From the NCBI RefSeq assembly GCF_003387075.1, contig NZ_QUMQ01000001.1:8804001-8868000 (forward strand): DNA of 64,000 bases, in the 5' to 3' direction. The notes beneath the pieces were generated by a model that worked only from the letters and a program-made list of their open reading frames with translations, ran no database searches and was not told the origin of the DNA. This document shows, piece by piece, positions 60,601 through 64,000 of the stretch; the stretch's first letter is position 1, and every line of letters begins with the position of its first letter. The DNA comes from Asanoa ferruginea. GTDB lineage: Bacteria > Actinomycetota > Actinomycetes > Mycobacteriales > Micromonosporaceae. The position numbers and the translations under genes are program-made.

Positions 60601-62936
60601 TCGTGGCAGCAGAGGCCGCCGCGAAGACCGAGCCGGCAGCGGTGGCCGAAGAGGCCGCCGCGCCGGTCGAGCCGGCAGCCGCGGCCGAGCCGCAGCAGCC
60701 GACCGAGATCGCGGAGCCGCCCAAGGCTGCCCAGCCGGTCGAGCCACCCAAAGCGGCCCAGCCGGTCGAGCCGCCCAAGGTGGCCGAGCCGGTTGAGCCA
60801 CCCAAGGTGGCCGAGCCGGTTGAGCCACCCAAAACGGCCGAGCCGGTCGAGCCGCCCAAGGCTGCCCAGTTGGTCGAGCCACCCAAAGCGGCCCGGCCAG
60901 TCGAGCCACCCAAGGCAGCCCAGCCGGTCGAGCCACCCAAAACGGCCGCACCGGTCGAGCCAAACAAGGCGGCCGCACCGGTCGAGCCACCCAAGGCAGC
61001 CGCACCGGTCGAGCCACCGCCGGCAGAGGTGCCGGTCGAGGTCGCCCAGGAACCGGTGCCGGCCGAGGAACCCGAAGCGGCCGCGCCGGCCGACCCGGTC
61101 GAGAAGGCTGCGGAACCCGTCGAGCCCGTGCCAGCCGCGAAGGACCAGCCGGCCAAGCCGAAGCCGCCAGTGGTCGACGGCCTGCGGCTCGACCTGCACG
61201 AGGCCACCCGCCCGGTCTCCACCCCGCCGGCGGAGCCGGCAGCGGCACCGGCAGCAGCACCGGCACCGGAGCCGGCTGCCGAGTCCGTCGCCACGAGCGC
61301 CGACGAGGTGGACCCGGGGGCGGTCGAAGCAGAGCCCGTCGCCGCTGCTAAGGCCGAGCCGGCAGCATCCGAGCCCGTCAAGGACACGGCCGAGATCGTG
61401 GACGCCGCCCCGGCCGACAGTGCGGCCGAGGAGACCAGTCCCGCACCGTCGCCCGTATCCCCTGATGAAACCGAAACCACCGAAGAGCCCGATGAGATCG
61501 CTTCCGCGGACACCGTGCTGCCGGTGCCGGAAGGCACCGCGGCGGGGGCCGCGACCGCCCTGCGGGCGCCGACGATGCTGCACCCGGTCGTCGCCACGCC
61601 GGAGCCCGACGAGGAGAAGCCGGAACAGCCTAAGGACCCTGAGCAGGTGCTGGCGGCCTACCAGTGGCGGTTCCATCACGAGACGTTGCGCGAACTGGTC
61701 GAGGATCCCGACGAGTTGCGGTCGATCCGTGACCAGCTCACGGCCAAGGTCGACGTCGCCACCGACAACGCCGCTCGGGCGCGGTTACTCAGTCTGCGCG
61801 CGGTCGTCTCGCGGATTCTCGGCGATCTTGGCAAGGCGTTGTCCGATGGCAAGCTCGCGCTGGCGCACGCCGAGGCGACCGGTGAGCTGCGCCGGATCTC
61901 GATCGCCCAGGCCCGGTTGGCGCACGTGTTGCAGTGGCGCGGTGACTACGCCGAGGCTGACCGGCTCAACGCGCTCGCCAACTCGCCCGAGTTGCCCGAT
62001 CGGCTGCGGGCCACGATGCACGAGCACGCCGGGCGGTCCTGCTACGACCAGGGGCGCTACATCGAGGCCTGCAACCACTTCGAGAAGGCGCTCGACCTGC
62101 GCAAGGTCGACGACCCGGAGCTGATCGCGCGGACCGAGCAGGCGCTCGACGCGGTGCTGGCCAAGGTGGCGACGAACGGTCTCGGTCCCTACCCGCGCGA
62201 CGAAGACGAGATCCTTCAACTGCACAAACCGCCAAAACCACACTTCAGCGAGAAAGTGCAGCGCTGGGGGTACGTGGACGCGGAGTTCGACTGGGCGATC
62301 GCGCCGAGCTACGCCGAGGTGCAGCCGTTCAAGGAAGGTGTCGCCTGGGTGCGGCGGCCGGAGACCGAGCCGTGGGAGCTGATCGACGAGTCCGGTGAGG
62401 TGCTGATCTTCGCCTCGCTGGGCTATCTCGGTGTCGGGTCGTTCCACGACGGACTGGCCTGGGTCTCGCACAACGGGCGGGGCAACTGGCTCGCGATCGA
62501 GAAGTCCGGCGAGGTCGCGATCAACATCGGCTTCGAGGACGTACGGCCGTTCCGCGGCGGGGTCGCCGCCGTCAAGCGCGGTGCCTGGGGCGCGATCGAC
62601 AAGAACGGTCGCACTGTGTTGCCGCCGCAATACAGCGGGTTCTCGACCGCGCTCACCGACGGGCGGTATGTCGACGGGTTCACCGACGAGGGACTGGCCG
62701 TCGTGGACTCCGGCGGGCGCAAGGGTGTGGTCGACCGCAACGGCCGGGTGCTCGTGCCGCCGCGCTTCCCCGCGCTGGTCATCCACCCCGTCGCATTCCT
62801 CGTCGGCGGTGGTCAGGGGCTGTGGGGCGCGCTCGACCGGCGCGGCGAACCGCTGATCGACATCGTGCACGGCAGCCGGGCCGCGGTGACCGAGGAGATC
62901 GACCGGTTGCTCGCCGACACCAAGCCGGTGCTGTGA
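57612..62936 (+). CDS. Giant low-complexity repeat protein with C-terminal TPR-like and WG-repeat domains
   Basis: 1774 residues from the ATG at 57612; a GTG 30 nt upstream is possible. N-terminal ~280 residues are Gly/Pro/Asp/Arg-rich. About residues 280-600 hold about 15 copies of an 18-26-residue unit (REAAFHDERGRGPADDRG). Next comes an Arg/Pro/Glu-rich part with PVSPAYRERP repeats, then 11 copies of the 9-residue PVEPPKAAQ (about 1034-1136) and an Ala/Pro/Glu-rich stretch. Structured parts are a helical TPR-like region (about 1343-1520, GDYAEADRLNALANSP) and four or five WG repeats (about 1547-1757, including GAWGAIDKNGRTVLPPQYSGF). No signal peptide or membrane helix, so it looks cytosolic. 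Function unknown; a scaffold role is inferred. Confidence 0.85.
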   Translation: MSNENAERRRRDGGRGRSRRGGEEARPDAGWGDDDGWLRELGRSNDAGSGGGSGYKDPNDPWAWAKDRPPAPGWSPTGGVPPGPGGPGWVDDPAEAPGFGPRGPQRSAPGEPSWVRERTDEWSASGGERYPGDKPQRGGRPAGRAVVRGRAGAAPEPADDEGYNADPRLADPSSTDPHMPDPFAPHPISPVDGVGRGRGRVPDAPARRGREAAFLDERGPAYDERPGSRGGRPSGPGPEWAGRPQSPAGPGWDDRPQSPAGPGWDDRPQSPAGPTRRIVPREAAFHDERGREAAFHDERGRGAAGDRGRGPADDRGREAAFHDERGRGTADDRGRGPADDRGREAAFHDERGRGTAGDRGRGSADDRGREATFHDERGRGTADDRVRGPADGRGRGPTDERGREAAFQDERGRGPADDRGREVTFLDDRRRGRADERGRGSANDRGREAAFLDDRGRGAADERGREAAFQDERRRGPADDRGREAAFHDDRGRGPADERGREAAFQDERGRGPADDRGREAAFVDDRRSRPADDRGREAAFHDERGRGPADDRGREAAFHDERGRGPADDRGRGATDDRGREAAFLDERGRGPADERGRGPAFDDRSGPPPWEQGRRVAAGPVSPGYPRDVDPRDVDPRDAPPPFPDERAPGRRPAGPPRQVDRPAALHDETRPRRGYDERVGPYDDRDGPRRADRPGGWEERRGTAAGPPPRDPRYRERPVEPVSPAYRDEPGSPAYRERPAEPVSPAFRERPVEPVSPAYPDGPRRGEPPVRERFPEPERRTYREEQPAAFQQPAPPRPEERRDERPVPPRYAEERPAAFREPVRPADERPVPFREPVQPPVVDVPDGPRRERRPAAFQGERIAPPPAHVDELPTAPLSPPPPRRPERDGGTPEPWLATPPPPFAPEPAVERDVLPPVEDSGAAEATAAVRVPAPRSGDSAPAYPRRLADDELHAASVGDESSAAEPAASRDDVGWFAAAADEVAATTAPHESPVVAAEAAAKTEPAAVAEEAAAPVEPAAAAEPQQPTEIAEPPKAAQPVEPPKAAQPVEPPKVAEPVEPPKVAEPVEPPKTAEPVEPPKAAQLVEPPKAARPVEPPKAAQPVEPPKTAAPVEPNKAAAPVEPPKAAAPVEPPPAEVPVEVAQEPVPAEEPEAAAPADPVEKAAEPVEPVPAAKDQPAKPKPPVVDGLRLDLHEATRPVSTPPAEPAAAPAAAPAPEPAAESVATSADEVDPGAVEAEPVAAAKAEPAASEPVKDTAEIVDAAPADSAAEETSPAPSPVSPDETETTEEPDEIASADTVLPVPEGTAAGAATALRAPTMLHPVVATPEPDEEKPEQPKDPEQVLAAYQWRFHHETLRELVEDPDELRSIRDQLTAKVDVATDNAARARLLSLRAVVSRILGDLGKALSDGKLALAHAEATGELRRISIAQARLAHVLQWRGDYAEADRLNALANSPELPDRLRATMHEHAGRSCYDQGRYIEACNHFEKALDLRKVDDPELIARTEQALDAVLAKVATNGLGPYPRDEDEILQLHKPPKPHFSEKVQRWGYVDAEFDWAIAPSYAEVQPFKEGVAWVRRPETEPWELIDESGEVLIFASLGYLGVGSFHDGLAWVSHNGRGNWLAIEKSGEVAINIGFEDVRPFRGGVAAVKRGAWGAIDKNGRTVLPPQYSGFSTALTDGRYVDGFTDEGLAVVDSGGRKGVVDRNGRVLVPPRFPALVIHPVAFLVGGGQGLWGALDRRGEPLIDIVHGSRAAVTEEIDRLLADTKPVL

Positions 62937-62988
62937 CAAGATCGGCCGCCGATGAGTGACACTCTCGCGTCTGGTTAATGTGTCCCAC

Positions 62989-64000
62989 ATGGAATTCCGT
63001 CACCTAGGCCGATCCGGCCTGTTGGTCAGCGAGATCTCGTACGGGAACTGGATCACCCACGGTTCCCAGGTCGAGGAGGACGCCGCCGTCGCGTGCGTCC
63101 AGGCCGCGCTCGACGCGGGCATCACGACGTTCGACACCGCCGACGTGTACGCCGGCACCCGCGCGGAGGCCGTCCTCGGTCGTGCGCTGAAGGGTCAGCG
63201 CCGCGAGGGCCTGGAGATCTTCACCAAGGTGTACTGGCCGACCGTCCCCACGGGCCCGGACAGCACCGCCACCCCCGGCCGCAACGACCGCGGCCTGTCC
63301 CGCAAGCACATCATGGCGTCGATCGACGGCTCACTGCGCCGGTTGCAGACCGACTACGTCGACCTCTACCAGGCCCACCGGTTCGACTACGGCACGCCGC
63401 TGGAAGAGACGATGGAGGCCTTCGCCGACGTCGTCCACGCCGGCAAGGCGCACTACATCGGTGTCTCCGAGTGGCGGGCCGAGGAGCTGCGCGCGGCCCA
63501 CAAGCTGGCCCGTGAGCTGCACATCCCGCTCGTCTCCAACCAGCCGCAGTATTCGATGCTGTGGCGGGTCATCGAGACCGAGGTGGTGCCGGCGTCCGAG
63601 GACCTGGGCATCAGCCAGATCGTCTGGTCGCCGATCGCCCAGGGCGTGCTGACCGGTAAGTACCTGCCGGGCCAGCCGCCGCCGGCCGGCTCGCGGGCGA
63701 CCGACGAGAAGTCGGGCGCCAACTTCATCTCCCGGTTCATGACCGACGAGGTGCTGACCGCGGTGCAGAAGCTCAAGCCGCTGGCCGACGAGGCCGGGCT
63801 GACAATGGCCCAGCTCGCCGTCGCGTGGGTGCTCCAGAACCCCAACGTGGCTTCGGCGATCGTCGGCGCGACCCGCCCCGAGCAGGTGCACGACAACGTC
63901 AAGGCGGCCGGCGTGAAGCTCGAGGAGAGCCTCCTCAAGCAGATCGACGAGGCGATCGGCGGGCTGGTCGAGCGCGACCCGGCCAAGACCGAGTCGCCGC
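62989..64000 (+). CDS. Aldo/keto reductase (3' truncated by window)
   Basis: The frame opens at the ATG at 62989 and is still open at the window end (337 codons seen). It is an NADPH-dependent (beta/alpha)8 oxidoreductase with MEFRHLGRSGLLVSEISYG, the catalytic Asp and Tyr in TTFDTADVYAGTRAE, Lys in EIFTKVYW and His in DLYQAHRFDYGTP; VSNQPQYSMLWR and AIVGATRPEQV are the substrate/cofactor blocks. It resembles the Kv-beta/YghZ group (AKR6/14). Substrate unknown. Near its usual full length of 330-345 residues. Confidence 0.92.
   Translation, partial: MEFRHLGRSGLLVSEISYGNWITHGSQVEEDAAVACVQAALDAGITTFDTADVYAGTRAEAVLGRALKGQRREGLEIFTKVYWPTVPTGPDSTATPGRNDRGLSRKHIMASIDGSLRRLQTDYVDLYQAHRFDYGTPLEETMEAFADVVHAGKAHYIGVSEWRAEELRAAHKLARELHIPLVSNQPQYSMLWRVIETEVVPASEDLGISQIVWSPIAQGVLTGKYLPGQPPPAGSRATDEKSGANFISRFMTDEVLTAVQKLKPLADEAGLTMAQLAVAWVLQNPNVASAIVGATRPEQVHDNVKAAGVKLEESLLKQIDEAIGGLVERDPAKTESP

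Noticed and set aside
60714-61020. PVEPPK repeats as a TonB-like periplasm-spanning region
   Set aside because: No membrane anchor or signal peptide, and a monoderm actinobacterium has no TonB system. Pro/Lys-rich linker is the simpler reading.
58176-61679. A 1167-codon open frame antisense to the giant repeat gene, and a 1470-codon frame on the same strand
   Set aside because: The peptides only mirror the GC-rich in-frame repeats of the real gene (Arg/Ser/Pro-rich). They lack a domain, and the TPR-like and WG domains lie in the other frame.

Overview
The window is a high-GC, densely packed actinobacterial chromosome segment. GTG and TTG starts are frequent, many operons are joined by 4-bp ATGA/GTGA overlaps, and all genes found are chromosomal. 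The content (qcrCAB, ctaC/E/F, PimB-type mannosyltransferase, mycobacterial-type adenosine kinase, AGATCT-type intergenic palindromes, a giant WG-repeat protein) fits the Micromonosporaceae best; genus is not decided. From memory, the order plsC / SRPBCC / fadD15 / pimB / DEDD-GIY-YIG nuclease / trpD / ctaE-qcrCAB / ctaF-ctaC / adoK / erpA-like / glycerate kinase / DUF3043 follows the Mycobacterium tuberculosis block Rv2182c-Rv2206. So this is a conserved actinobacterial core block with lineage-specific insertions.

Layout. 1-3550: tail of an AAA/TPR regulator with a second remnant copy of its 3' end, plsC, and a DUF2007-like membrane protein. 3551-5282: gene-free palindrome island A. 5283-11632: otsA, then a divergent GH1 beta-glucosidase and a multidomain secreted glycoside hydrolase, sharing a mirror-symmetric promoter region with two identical 16-bp LacI-type operators. 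11654-16658: a minus-strand operon (SRPBCC, DUF5304-like, ROK glucokinase, EEP nuclease-like, flavin monooxygenase, serine-less alpha/beta hydrolase). 16781-20950: acyl-CoA synthetase, sensor kinase, response regulator. 20947-22752: DUF4395, thioredoxin-like protein, methyltransferase. 22753-23241: island D. 23242-27338: pimB, M48 protease, small Cys protein, NYN protein. 27427-34529: nuclease, Rel-like enzyme, Nudix, nucleotidyltransferase, RAM-domain protein, hydrolase, SRPBCC, zinc ribbon. 34697-44091: the respiratory genes with trpD, interrupted by island B (41512-42732). 44197-52267: cysteine desulfurase and TusA, P-loop kinase, adoK, HesB/ErpA, glycerate kinase, nadA, murA, DUF3043. 52268-53198: island C. 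53199-57453: azlCD with its XRE-cupin regulator and a three-gene ABC exporter. 57612-62936: giant repeat/WG protein. 62989-64000: aldo/keto reductase, cut by the window end.

The most unusual content is a family of exactly 50-bp AT-rich palindromes (ends AGATCTAGG/CCTAGATCT, core GCTATAGC), one in each of islands A, B and C. Their arms differ between copies by paired changes that keep the palindrome. Each island also holds its own GC-rich imperfect tandem repeats and larger inverted repeats, and B and C share a further related block. Three of the four islands lie between convergent genes. No transposase or other gene accompanies them. I cannot name this family, and regard it as the best candidate for an undescribed element.
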